This document shows positions 1 through 10,880 of a DNA stretch of 64,000 nucleotides, piece by piece. The notes beneath the pieces were generated by a model. It saw only the letters and a list, made by a program, of their open reading frames with translations, had not been told where the DNA came from and did not search any database. How positions within the stretch are numbered: position 1 is the first letter of the stretch; every line of letters begins with the position of its first letter. Position numbers and translations under genes: made by a program. The DNA is from Phallus indusiatus (Eukaryota; Basidiomycota; Agaricomycetes; Phallales; Phallaceae). The DNA lies in contig JAQFWX010000001.1 of the NCBI GenBank assembly GCA_027605045.1, positions 1,860,001 through 1,924,000 of the forward strand, in the 5' to 3' direction.

Positions 1-422
1 GAAGAACCCAGAAATGAATTCTGGGGTGGAAAAAAAGAGAAAGATCAGAAGGAAAGAGTGTGGGTTTGGTGGATTACGTAACGAAAGATGAGTCGGATAA
101 TTCCCCTGTCGATGTTTAGTTTCTAATCTCGAATAGAACTGGGAATTATCTGGACTATAAGGGGGTATTCCTTCGGTGCAGTCTCGATCGTGTTCTACGA
201 GCTGAACAAGGCCGGTGATGCGAGGAACAGCTGAGATGTGACTCGGTGTCACGCTGCCCTGCCAGATAGTGCCAGACATACTACAGAGGGAAGACGCAAA
301 GTGGATACCATTCCAGCTGCTAGCTTCGTCCTTTTTTGGTATGTTTCTGGTTTTGTTTCTGCCCGTCTGTGCTCACATAGTCCTCCTAGGTCCATCCCCC
401 GCCTGAAAATAAAAAACTACCC
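1..422. other. Left edge, possible 3' end of an upstream gene
   Basis: No gene can be supported firmly. The first 81 bases on the plus strand are open in frame 1 and end in TAA at 79-81; the 26 residues are rich in K, E and W and could be the C-terminus of a gene lying outside the window, but nothing recognisable is present. The rest looks like the short intergenic region upstream of BCP1. Confidence 0.3.
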
Positions 423-1528
423 ATGCCTAAAAACGCGCTGCCTCAGAGCAAAGCGAATCCCAGGATGAAACGGTCAGAACTTTACTCTAGGAATCCCATT
501 CTCGCTTTTCCTAATTTGAAATCTAATATCTAGGATAGCATTGTCAATGTCGATTTCGATTTCTTTGACCCAATACCAATAGACTACATTGCTCTCAAAC
601 GTCTTCTGACACAACTGTTCCAAGGCGACGCAGAACGGTTAAACGTTCATGACCTTACGGAACTGATTATTTCTCAACCTTTGATCGGAACGACTGTAAA
701 ACTAGACGGGATTGACAGCGATCCATATGCTTGCTTGACAGTGCTCAATCTTGCTGTGCATAAGGTGACTGACTAGTTAGTACGCCAGTTCTCAACGATA
801 TTGAAAAGCAAAACAAAACCATCTCTCTGTTCTAACAGGAAAATTTCGCTATCAAGGCTTTAATCAATTACGTCCTTGAAAAGACAACTTCGACAAGCTC
901 GTTCCAAAAGACGCTGCAAGCACTTTTTTCCTCCGACGATAAACATGTCGGATTTGTGTTCAGCGAACGATTAATCAACATGCCCGTTGAAATTATTCCG
1001 CCAATGTATCGAATGCTAGCCCAGGAGATTCAATGGGCGGTTGACGAGGTTCGTATATATAACAACCGATCGCGCGTTTTTACCACTGAATCGCGCACGC
1101 ATGCACACAGAACGAACCATTTCTTTTCTCGCATTATCTTTTTATTTCACGTACATATCGGTCCCGAGTGGATCCTGACGTTGATATGGTCGATACAGCA
1201 CCACCATCGTCAAAAAGAATGAAAGTTGACAGCGCCACTTCAAATGCAAAGTCCGAGCCAAGTATCGAATCGTTCCATGTTGAAGATGCTGAAATCATGA
1301 AAGTGAGTCTAGGCGAAATAATTATTCCCCTCCGTTTTTCTAAATTTCTCCCAGCTTGCATCTTACACGGCAGACTATGACTTCTCCCACAAACTCAGCA
1401 GGGAACCAGAAGCACTCGGTTATGATACAGGAGGCCGTATAATGCTGCTGCCCTCTGAAAAACTTCCTCTGCTCGTGGAGACGCTTGCGCAAATTTACTC
1501 CGCGTCGAATGTGACTTCCACCTCTTGA
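423..1528 (+). CDS. BCP1: BCP1/BCCIP family protein, five exons
   Basis: Predicted 283-residue protein of the BCP1/BCCIP family. In yeast Bcp1 is an essential nuclear protein that helps export the Mss4 kinase and chaperones ribosomal protein L23; the human relative is BCCIP. Exons by eye: 423-472, 539-764, 839-1048, 1111-1302, 1355-1528; all introns are GT..AG, 52-74 bp, and the phases agree. Family hallmarks are VDFDFFDP just after a short basic N-terminus, then a core running through FSERLINMP, PPMYRMLAQEIQWA and FSHYLFISRTYR, an acidic/basic linker near residue 200, and the C-terminal half ending shortly after GRIMLLPSEKLP. The short first exon was chosen because it joins in frame to the conserved start. 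It is complete and shows no breaks, unlike the transposon-filled DNA just downstream. Confidence 0.93.
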
Positions 1529-2605
1529 ACCGTAGACATGTTGACCTACCATCCTGGTTTCTTCCCATACATACAACTCTGTCATCGACAAATGCCTTAT
1601 CATCGCTCACTATTAGTTAGCCAGTTCCTGCGTTTCTATGGGGCCGCAAGGTCAGAATCTGACTTCGGCTTTCAATAGAACTATCAGAGGGCCTGTGTGT
1701 AGTGGTGCAGTAAAAACACTTCAACATTACAGACTAAGTAAGAGCATGCACGTTATGCAGAGTAGCAGTCATGTGTTGTTGAAAGAGTAGTAAAATTACA
1801 TAACTGGAGCCGCCTTGGGTGGCTAGACTCGTTCCCAGTCCCTACTTTCCCACGCGCTTGGGGAGCCCTAAGCCGTTGTCAGTAGGGACTGGGAAAAAAT
1901 ATGCGGAGGCTTAGGGAGTGCAGCCACGGGCGCTTAAGTTTCGAGGACTTAGCGAAATTTCGCCCCATCAAACTACAAAATGTGTCCTCCAAGCCTTTTT
2001 AACATAATTAGGATACATTCAACTGGTTTATTCAGCTTATTTATGACTTGATAAAGCATCATACTACTTAAAACCGAAACTCTCACTCATTAATCCTTGA
2101 TATGAACCTGGCAGGCTATCCTACAGTCCGGTTGTTTGACATATTTATTGTTTTCAGCCTGTGTTGTTTTTTTTACTTTATCATAATGTAAGGATAAGTG
2201 ATGAGTAAAGCCTTTACAATCCGGAGCTTGCTCAAACTAAGGGTCTCAACAGGTATCAGGCATGGGAGGTATTACCCGCAGGTAAGGGTACAAGGGTTTG
2301 ACATACCTTCAGATCTCAAAACTGTTAGGGCTACTCAGCTCAGACTAGAGGGAGGGTGTCAAGATCCGAGACCATTCGAGATCATGAGATCGAGGGATTG
2401 AGGGATGAGGAACTTGGCTTCAACTTATGTGTTGCGCCCGCTCCAAAGGCCTGAGAGTATTCCTCAATTTGGATCATGATGAATCAGTACTCACAACAAA
2501 GAACAACTGGAGATAATGAAGACTTTGGCGACTCTGTCGCCAAAGGCAAGAGATCGAGAAAATCGAGAAAATCGAGAAAACGGAGTTTCGAGATAAAGAG
2601 ATGAG
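1529..2605. other. Intergenic stretch with old repeat fragments
   Basis: No gene seen. It holds a SINE-like or hairpin repeat (listed separately) and, at about 2230-2320, a piece of the hAT MITE family also found at 43599 (aagggtctcaacaggtatc followed by acccgcaggt units). At 2540-2590 a 9-base unit, atcgagaaa, is repeated about three times. Confidence 0.6.
1801..1975 (-). repeat. SINE- or MITE-like repeat with internal hairpin
   Basis: The same sequence occurs in the opposite orientation at about 19510-19665. Both copies hold cccagtccctac and, roughly 80 bp later, its reverse complement gtagggactggg, so the transcript could fold into a hairpin. In the plus-strand copy at 19.6 kb the hairpin arm continues as ggttcgagtc, close to an RNA polymerase III B box. 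I see no clear TSD. It could be a tRNA-derived SINE or a degenerate foldback element. Confidence 0.55.
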
Positions 2606-2781
2606 TGTCACGCCCGACGTGCCCCGTGACCTTTTCCGAGATATCACGTAAGTCACACCCCGTGATCCATTATCTCCCCCCAAGTACGCATCTCGTACAA
2701 CATGCGTACTACTCCGTACTTCATGCACAGCCCTCCGATCCGCTCATTTCCAAATGGGGGTTGTCCGCTCGATGTCCTGAC

Positions 2782-3864
2782 TGTCAGGGTACGTCCCAGG
2801 TTAACGGTCATTCTAGTATATTAGCGTAGTATAGTATAACCTACTTAGATGCCTACGTGCTCTACGTCGGTCATACGGTACCCGGTACCCGGTATACCGG
2901 TCCGTACTTACCCCCCGCGTATTCTCCCGAACTCTCCCCGTTTCTCCGTTCGCTCCATTCTGCCCTATTTCCCTCTTTCTCTATGTCATCCGTATTGTCC
3001 TCGGCTACCGCTCTTCCTATTGGTAGATAATGCACCTGATAGCTATTGGTTAGAGATAGCGTAATCATGTATATATACAACTGTGCGCGCATGAGTAGTT
3101 CCTTGTGCTATTATAGACTGGGTTACTGGGTTATAGTAGCAGTCTGATCCTTAAGTCTAATCGCTTGTCACGCCCGGCGTGCCCCGTGACCTTTTCCGAG
3201 ACTTACGTAAGTCACATCCCGAAATCCGTTGCCTATTCATAAGTACGTACCCCATACTTGTCTCGTACACTCCCTACGCCATACACAGCCTCCCGATCCG
3301 GCCATCTCCAAATGGAGCCAGTTCGCTCAACCTCCTGACTAACCAGGGGTTCGGTTAGCCCGGACTCTGCCCGTTTCATCCACCTTGGATACCACTATCC
3401 TTTTTATGTCCTTTTCTCCTTTTAGTAAAATTACTTAGCACTCATGTATTTAAACCCCAGTCTCGTAGTTGAGAATCCGCAGTCAGAATATAAATCTATT
3501 CTTCTCTCTTATCTACTCCGTCTCTGTTCTTCTCCATACTCTGCGTGCTCGTCTCGTACTTAGTTGCGGACTTGCACGTAGTTCAAGTCCCAGTCGTCGT
3601 CAGACCTCTTGGGCAAACTAAGTTCGTCGTCGTACTTAACGTCGGACTTGTGCGTACTAGTTACATACTTCTCTCGTTCTCTGAAATTGAGGGATATCTG
3701 AAGTTGGGCGAGTGGGCGCAGCATACAAGCTGAAGCCAAGTCCCTCACACCCGTACTCTCCGTACTCCCTTTATCCGCACGCACGTGTTTCGTACTAGAC
3801 CGGACTTATCCGGGATAGGCTCGGAACACGGCGCTTGACATCGCTGAACGATCGTGCCCTAACA
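2782..3864 (+). mobile_element. Solo LTR, family 5, nested in family 3
   Basis: Starts TGTCAGGGTACGTCCC, ends GTGCCCTAACA, and is flanked by the exact 5-bp TSD CTGAC (2777-2781 and 3865-3869). It is itself split by a younger family 3 LTR at 3166-3840. Its two ends resemble family 2 (TGTCAGGGTACG...GCCCTAACA), so the two families may be relatives. Confidence 0.85.
3166..3840 (+). mobile_element. Inner solo LTR, family 3 (675 bp)
   Basis: Full-length TG..CA repeat starting TGTCACGCCCGGCG and ending GGCGCTTGACA, flanked by the exact TSD TCGCT (3161-3165 and 3841-3845). It is the youngest of three nested LTRs and still rich in CpG. Confidence 0.92.
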
Positions 3865-4374
3865 CTGACTAACCAGGGGTTCGGCTAGTCCAGACTCTGC
3901 CCGTTCTATCCGTCCTAGAAACCACCATTCCTTTCTTATCCTTTTCTCCTTTTAGTATAGGCACCTTACACTCATGTATTTAAGCCCTAGCTTCGTAGCT
4001 GGGTCTCTTCAGTCAGAATATAAACTATTCTTCTCTCTTATCTGTTCCGCCTTTGTTCTTCTCCGTACTCTGCGTGCTCGTCTCGTACTTAGTTGCGGAC
4101 TTGCACATAGTTCAAGTCCCAGTCATCATCAGACCTCTTGGGCAATCTAAGTTCGTCATCATACTTAACATCGGACTTGTGCGTACTAGTTACGTACTTC
4201 TCTCGTTCTCTGAAATCGAGGGATATCTGAAGTTGGGCGAGTGGGCGCAGCATACAAGCTGAAGCCAAGTCCCTCACACCCGTACTCTCCGTACTCTCTC
4301 TATCCGCACGCACGTGTTTTGTACTAGACCGGACTTTGCCGGGATAGGCTTGGAACATGGCACTTGACAACGAG

Positions 4375-4549
4375 TTGTAATTCAAGGAGGTTTGAAATAT
4401 ATTTGAATCGAATCAGAGTTCAATTTCAAGATGACTTTGTAAAGTATTTACAGCGAGTTTAAATACAACAAAGTGATGCAGGGTCAAGTACAAAGAAAGT
4501 ACTAATTTGGATAAGTACATAATAGTACTTGAGGAAGTCGTGAGGTTTG
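4375..4549. other. AT-rich spacer between LTRs
   Basis: Short unassigned sequence between the family 3 LTR and the Gypsy 3' LTR. No coding or repeat signature was recognised. Confidence 0.5.
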
Positions 4550-5249
4550 TGTTAGGGCGACTCAGGGTGTCAGGGTACGCTACCGCCGTCTCTCATTTTC
4601 TTATTTATTATCATCGGCATCATTTCTTTTCTATCTTATTTATCATTTCCATATTTTACCTCCACTCTCCGTTTCCTTGTTCTGTCTCTATTTCACTTTC
4701 TCTACTCGCGCGCATTGCGCGCTCGTACCTGGCGTGATGCCCGTGACATCACGTCGCTTAGGTTCGGTTTGGGCGCCTGGCACTTAGCTGTGTCAGGGCC
4801 GCACGCCGCGTCGTCGTTTTATGTATATAGTAGCTGTACCTAGAGTGAGGGTCCCTAAGCTTGTTCTCTTAGGATCCCCTCCCTCTAGCCTGAGCTGAGT
4901 AGCCCTAACACAGGGCACACACCTAGAGGAGGGAAAACCTAAGATCTATTGCGGGGCAGCAACTAACTACTCACCTAGAGGAGGGAAAACCTAAGAGAAC
5001 AAGCTTAGGTATCCCCCTCTAGGGAAAACGCATATAAATACAGAGTACGAGGCGCCTGACTGATCCCCATGGGATCCGAGGAGATAGAAACAGAAATCGG
5101 AGTAAATCGAAGAAATCGAGAAATCGAAGAAACGACAAAAGTAGTGGAAACGGTAAGATACGGATAGTGAAGGAAATCGAAGTGCGAAATGAAACCGAAA
5201 GAAATCGAAAAGATCGAATAATCGAGCGAGGCGCTAGCGTACCGTGACA
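4550..5249 (-). mobile_element. 3' LTR of the Gypsy element (family 1)
   Basis: On the minus strand it starts TGTCACGGTACGC right after the polypurine tract and ends GCCCTAACA. It is split at 4568-4910 by a family 2 solo LTR; without that insertion and its TSD it is about 352 bp, the same as the 5' LTR. Confidence 0.9.
4568..4910 (+). mobile_element. Solo LTR, family 2, inside the Gypsy 3' LTR
   Basis: TGTCAGGGTACGC...GCCCTAACA, 343 bp, with exact TSD CAGGG (4563-4567 and 4911-4915). It holds a TATATAG box followed about 33 bases later by AAGCTTGTTCT, the same presumed transcript start as family 1. Confidence 0.92.
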
Positions 5250-5263
5250 CCACCCCCCCCTTC
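5250..5263 (-). promoter_or_regulatory. Polypurine tract of the Gypsy element
   Basis: The minus strand reads gaagggggggg then tgg immediately before the 3' LTR start, the expected place and composition for the primer of plus-strand DNA synthesis. Confidence 0.8.
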
Positions 5264-8200
5264 AACGAGGCGGCGACCCGACGCCTGGGAGTTGACTATT
5301 AGGACGCGGGAGGAAAATAAGACCACCAATCGTTCGAGGCGCGTTCGGATGAGATCGATAGAAATCTTGTATGAGATCGTGTGCCGCAACGTCTTTCTCT
5401 GGGACCCATTGGTCATGCTCTGGACCATATGTAGCCCTCCCATCGAACCTTGAACTCCAATTGTCGACGAAAAACGTGACTATCCAATATTTCTTCAACT
5501 ACGTAATGTTCGCCATCGTCACGGATCTCCGGGGGTGGAGGAGGCTTGGAGCGACGACCTGGTATACTGTCCGGCCTCATTGGTTTTAACTTACTGACGT
5601 GGAATACAGGATGAATTCGAGACATCGATTTCGGTAGAACGAGTCGATATGAATGGGTCCCGACTTTGGTCGCGATGGGAAAAGGGCCCAAAAAACGATG
5701 CGATAACTTGGCAGATGGACGAGTGGTATTAATATCGCTAGCATCTAGATAAACCTTATCTCCAGATTTGTAGTCAGGAGCCGGCAAATGTTTACGATCA
5801 TAGTACTTAGCCATGTCGTCTTTAGCCTTTAGAATAGCAGCGCGAGCTTCCTCCCAAGAACGAGACATCCTATCCTTGAAATCGTTAACCGATTTGATTT
5901 TCGATTCTGACGAGCGCGGTTCGAAACCCATTCGAGGATGGTGACCAGTGTCGAGCTCGAAAGGCGTAGCTTGAGTGGCCGAATGAATGTGGTTATTGTA
6001 TGCGAATTCGGCCATTGGCAGTAGTCGATCCCAATCGTCCTGACGTTCAGAGGTAAAGATACGAAGATATTGTTCGACTTCAGCATTCGCTCGTTCTGTC
6101 TGACCATCGGTTTGGGGGTGATACGCAGTGGAGCGTGCGAGCCGAATACCGAGCAATCGGGAGAGTTCTTGGGTAAAACGAGACGAGAACTGAGGCCCAC
6201 GATCTGATATGATCTTCTCGGGTAACCCATGCAGCTTCCAGACGTGTTGGAGGTAGAGAGATGCAAGGCCAGAAGCGTCAACAGTAGTAAACGTTGGGAC
6301 AAAGTGAACCCGCTTCGACAGTGAATCTACTACCAAGAGAATTGCATCATAACCATTCGATTCCGGGAGTTCGACAATGAAATCGACCGAAATGAATTGC
6401 CAAGGTCGATTTGGAGTTTCGGTAGGTTGCAATTCACCATACGGAGCATGCCGAGAAGGTTTCGTACGCATACAAGTGTCACAAGCCTCTACATACCGCT
6501 GTACATATCGAGAGATCCCGGGCCACCAAAAGGTTCGTGATACCAGTTCTAACGTTTTAAATCGACCTGGGTGACCAGCGAGTTTGGTGTCGTGGTGCCG
6601 TTGGAGGATTTCCCGTCGTAGATCATCCACTTCAGGAACATAAATCTTCCCTCGATAGTAGATGACGTCTTGATCTTCAGCCCACTCACTGGTGTGAACC
6701 GATTTCCCACCTATTGCCTTAAGGGATTCGATGGCTTTCGAAACGCTGTCTTCTCGTTTGCCTTCTCTGTTCGCTTTCCGTATCTGGCCTAGGAACTCGT
6801 CCTCCTCCCCTCTAAGGCGGAATGTTTGCATGGCATTGATCGCAAACATTTCGGGTCGGATTAGAGTGATACCTTGATTGTCGAACTTTCCCGAACCATG
6901 ATCAGCACGACGCGAGAGACCGTCAGGCTTACCCATCGATTTACCAGGTATATGCCGCAGGGTGAAATCGAAACGCGCGAGATAAACCGACCAACGAGCT
7001 TGCCTGCGATTTAGATTACGAGCCGTCATGAAGTACTCTAGGTTTTTGTGATCCGTGCGAATGTCAATCGGATGAGTCGCACCTTCCAAGAAATGTCGCC
7101 ACTCTTCTAATGCTCGAATGATAGCTAACATCTCTTTATCGTGGATTTCGTAATTTCGCTCCACCGGGCTCAAAGCCTTCGAGAAGAAGGCCACTGGGTG
7201 CCATTTGTTGTCCTCGAGAGAAGGTTGAGACAAGACGGCACCTGTCGCGAAATCAGAACTGTCAGCTTCTACTCGGTAAGGCTTCGATGGATCGGGAATC
7301 GCAAGAACCGGGGCAGAGGTCATCGCCGATTTCAGAGAATCGAAAGCTTGTTGACAATTGTCGGACCAGATGAACGGGACTTCTTTCTTAGTGAGACCAA
7401 ATAAGGGGACGGCGACGAGCGAGAAATCCTTAATAAATCGGCGATAGAAGTTCGCGAAACCCAGAAACGACTGAACCTCGGTAACGTTCTTCGGGATTGG
7501 CCAATCTCTGACACCCGACACCTTTGCAGGATCCATTTCGACAGTGTTCTCGGAGATGACCAGACCTAAATACTCGATCTTAGTACGACAGAATTCGCAT
7601 TTCTCGGCTTTGAGATAGAGTTTATGCTCCCTTAGACGTTCTAAGACACGACGTGTGATGTGATCGTGCTCTTCTTTCGTTCTCGTATAGATCAGGATAT
7701 CGTCGATATAAACAGCCACGACCCCTTCCGTGATCATGTCCTCGAAGATCTCGTTCATCATCGTCTGGAAAGTCGCCGGACTGTTAGTCAAACCAAAGAA
7801 CATGACCAGAGGTTCGAACAGTCCTCGATTGGTGCGAAATGCTGCTTTCCACTCATCGCTTTCCTTGATGCGAACATTGTTGTATCCCCATCTAACATCG
7901 AGCTTTGTGAAGTACTTCGCGCCTCTCAATTTGTTGACGAGTTCGGGAATTAGGGGTAGCGGGTATCGATTTTTGATGGTCATCGCATTGAGAGCCCGAT
8001 AGTCCTGAATGAGTCGCAGGGAGCCATCTTTCTTCTTAATAAAGAAGACTGGGGAGGCCATGGGTGATTTCGAGGGACGGATTCGACCCGAACGAAGATT
8101 CTCATCCAAAAACGCATCGAGTTCCTTCTGCTCGTTGGGCGACAGAGGGTACACCTTGCAAAACTTGGGATCCGAATCGGGTAAGAGCTCTATTGCATGA

Positions 8201-8537
8201 TCCCACTTCTTTGGAGGTGGTAAGGAATCGAAAGATTCTTTTGCGAAAACGTCTTCGAAATCATGGAACATTTCAGGGACGACTTCTCGAAATCCCGATT
8301 TGAGCGCATCTCTGGTGTTATTCGCATGCGCCTGAGCCAATCGCTGGGAGATAGTCTCAGTGGCTCTGATACGGCAACTGTCCAGGGGTTCTGAATTAAG
8401 GGAAACCGCGAATAATCGATCACCCTCTTCTGGGTGAAACTCATCTTCCACATTCACGAGATCTGGCATATCTGGATCGGTGGATTCAGTTTCGTCGAGG
8501 GCGACAGGAGGGATCGCTCGAACTGAATGCAGGAAAC

Positions 8538-9099
8538 TAAGGCTCTCAACGGGTTAGAGGTCGCACAGGTTTAACCCGCAGGTACCTGTATCCGTACCCG
8601 CAGGTCACGGGTACCCGTCACACAGGTACCCGGCGCCTAATTGACCCGGGTCGGGTACAGGTAGCCATTTTCGAAACCATGGGTACCCGTGCTAACCCGC
8701 CCTATAAGACATAGTGACAGGTGGGTGATTTTCGAGTGGTGTTTGTCGTGATTTTTTATTTATTTTGGCTCTAGAGAGCTCAAATCTTACTTAAAATGGA
8801 AATAAAAAAATATGCCAACAATATTTTTTAATTCTCTACAAGATAAGTTGGGCGCTTAAATAAGCGCCCATCTCGCTTAATAACTTAATCTAGTAACATC
8901 TAGTCACACGTGACATTACCTGCAGGTAACACACAGGTACCTGCAGATTACCTGTTGTCACAGGTTGACCTGCCTACCTGCAGGTTGTCACGTGACCCGC
9001 GGGTTGAAACCCGGGTCAGGTCGAGGATACCCAAATTTTTGACACTGACCCGCGGGTACGGGTACCCGTACCCGCGGATCCAACCCGTTGAGAGCCTTA
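8538..9099. mobile_element. hAT MITE, 562 bp, copy 1
   Basis: TIRs TAAGGCTCTCAACGGGTT and its complement, with exact 8-bp TSD CAGGAAAC (8530-8537 and 9100-9107). Subterminal regions are packed with GGTACCCGTACCCGCGG-type palindromes, and the centre holds the shared core with ggctctagagagctc and gggcgcttaaataagcgccc. It is nearly identical to the copy at 51050-51611. It interrupts pol. Confidence 0.95.
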
Positions 9100-9444
9100 C
9101 AGGAAACGTTTCGGGCCTTTCTTTTCAGTAGAAGGCGGTCTACAAGATCGGCATTCAGGATTGCACCGGGTCAGCTCAACCTCACCAGTCGAGTAGACAA
9201 TTACCGGGTTGTGAGCCTTGAACCAGGGCAGTCCCAGCAATACTGGGTATTTGCCGAGGGCAGTGACGGCAAACATGACATGTTCGGAGTGTGTCTGGTA
9301 TCGCATCACGAGGTCCACTACATGCGTGATATTTCCCGCTTGATTGGGAGTCCCATCAACATTGAAAACGGGAATCGGTTTCGGTAATCGAATCTTCGGG
9401 AGCCGATTCTTCTCGACAAAGTCTTGATCGAGAAACATCCCACT

Positions 9445-10280
9445 CACTGGAGACATTGTAGGGTTTAGCCAAAAAAAGGATCCTAAGAAAATTATAGTTC
9501 GAGGCATAGGCTATTGACAATTTATCAAATTGCAAAATCATATTATAACTAATACTCAGGTCAAGGGATTTCGGCTTGCAAAATTGTCAGTATACTGCTA
9601 TAATTATCTTGGCTAAATTATGTAATAATTTTTTATCATATAAGCCCATGATTAATGTTATCCATTCAGTAAAATAATAAATAGAATGAAACTTACATTA
9701 TCATCATCCATATTGAAGAATGTTCTAAAAATCTTTTTTATATCTATTGTGAAAATATATTTCTATTATAATTTAGATGCATGGAAAAACCTTAATTTTA
9801 AGCATGAGATTACATTGTGTAATATCAGCGTTTTCCTGGGAAAACCTTAATAATACAGGGATTTCTGGAAAATCTTGAGAAAACTCTAATGTCATATACT
9901 GTGACTTCAAGTTTTAATTACGTAAAAACTCAGTATTTCTCACTCCCTCAAAATTATAATAAAAAATTGTATTGATAAGTAATTATATTAACTTCATTAT
10001 ATAATTTTCTGCTATAGTTAATAATAATATATATTTTAGTTTGTATACTATTTGATTGAATAGAGAAAGTTATTAATAGTGTTATATAAGTAAAATTTCT
10101 TACATAATTTAACTAAGATAAAAATAGCAACATAATGACAATTTTTCAAGTCAGAATCCCTTAATCCAAGTATTAGTTATAATATGATATTTCAAGTAGG
10201 TGAATTGTCATATGTCTATATCTCGAACTATATTTTTCTTAGGATCCTTTTTTTGGTCAAACCCTACAATGTCTCCAGTG
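9445..10280. mobile_element. CACTA-like non-autonomous element, 836 bp, copy 1
   Basis: Ends CACTGGAGACATTGTAGGG in inverted orientation, TIR similarity over about 60 bp, 3-bp TSD ACT (9442-9444 and 10281-10283). CACTR termini with 3-bp TSDs are typical of the EnSpm/CACTA superfamily. The AT-rich interior has no coding capacity. It splits the Gypsy protease directly after its DTGAS motif. Confidence 0.85.
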
Positions 10281-10531
10281 ACTGGCACCAGTGTCGAGCA
10301 TCGCCTTTGAGTGAATGAGATCTCCCGTATCGGTGCTCTGAAGTTCTACATCGATCTCGAGCTTCTGAGTGCCGGCAGTGGCATTGAGACGGTACTCGCG
10401 TGGAATTCGCTTGCGCCTCCCAATCGAAAGGCGACGAGGACCAGGGATCAGAGGGTCCGAGAGAGGAATGGATGCATCAGAGTCAATAGAATTCAAATCA
10501 GAAACTTCATTGCACTTGTCTTCTACGTACA

Positions 10532-10833
10532 TGTAACGGATTTGGGATATAGGAATGGGCCCCCCTGGGGCCCATTAATGGCCTAGTGCCCATGCAGTGC
10601 CTTTGGCACTGCAGCAGTAGTAGTTGCGCATCACAGCGTGACGCTTAAGCGCCCGTCACACCCTTACAGCGGTGTGACTAGTAGTTACATTAGTTAATCT
10701 TAATTTTACCACTACTACTGCATGTAATTCCCTATTAGCCTAATTGAGCAATAGACAGGAATTCTGTGCACTTGTGGGAAAATAAGAAAAACCCTTTATC
10801 AGACCCCCCTGTGGTCTGATAAAAACTGTTACA
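10532..10833. mobile_element. Small LTR-like element (302 bp) between gag and pol
   Basis: Ends TGTAACGG...CTGTTACA with exact 5-bp TSD GTACA (10527-10531 and 10834-10838). A diverged relative lies at about 39357-39690, sharing the segment around gcgtgacgcttaagcgcc and the motif gagcaatagacaggaat. Likely a solo LTR; the short inverted ends (TGTAAC/GTTACA) leave a small TIR element possible. Confidence 0.8.
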
Positions 10834-10880
10834 GTACAATACATCGAATCTATTTGACGTCGGCAGTGAGGGTGCATCCC

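Larger units (their letters stand above)
2606..4369 (+). mobile_element. Outer solo LTR, family 3, split by nested LTR
   Basis: Begins TGTCACGCCCGACG and ends GGCACTTGACA, with flanks ATGAG (2601-2605) and ACGAG (4370-4374): a 5-bp TSD differing by one CpG to TpG change. The LTR itself is 2606-2781 plus 3865-4369; the middle is the family 5 solo LTR. No internal retrotransposon genes remain. Confidence 0.85.
5262..10880 (-). pseudogene. pol: Gypsy pol: protease, RT, RNase H, integrase, chromodomain (broken)
   Basis: Minus-strand pol of a chromodomain Ty3/Gypsy element. The frame overlaps the end of gag in a different phase, as expected for ribosomal frameshifting. The protease motif LDTGAS ends at about 10281, where the CACTA-like element is inserted; the rest of the protease lies at 9444-9100, and the hAT MITE follows. 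From 8537 down to 5413 the frame is open for over 1000 residues: RT with YIDDIL near 7690-7705, RNase H with TDHKNLEYF, integrase zinc finger (HHDTKLAGHPGRF, then CDTC) and catalytic motifs including DRGPQFSS near 6190. The chromodomain begins HYVVEEILDS but shifts frame after RWEGY near 5440, continuing as YGPEHDQW to a stop at 5262. Both transposon insertions left frame-compatible flanks with TSDs, so pol was intact when they landed; the chromodomain shift is separate damage. Confidence 0.92.

Noticed and set aside
8538..9099. Telomere-like repeats (acccgtaccc)
   Set aside because: Bounded by TIRs and an 8-bp TSD and found inside a retrotransposon gene, so they are subterminal MITE repeats.
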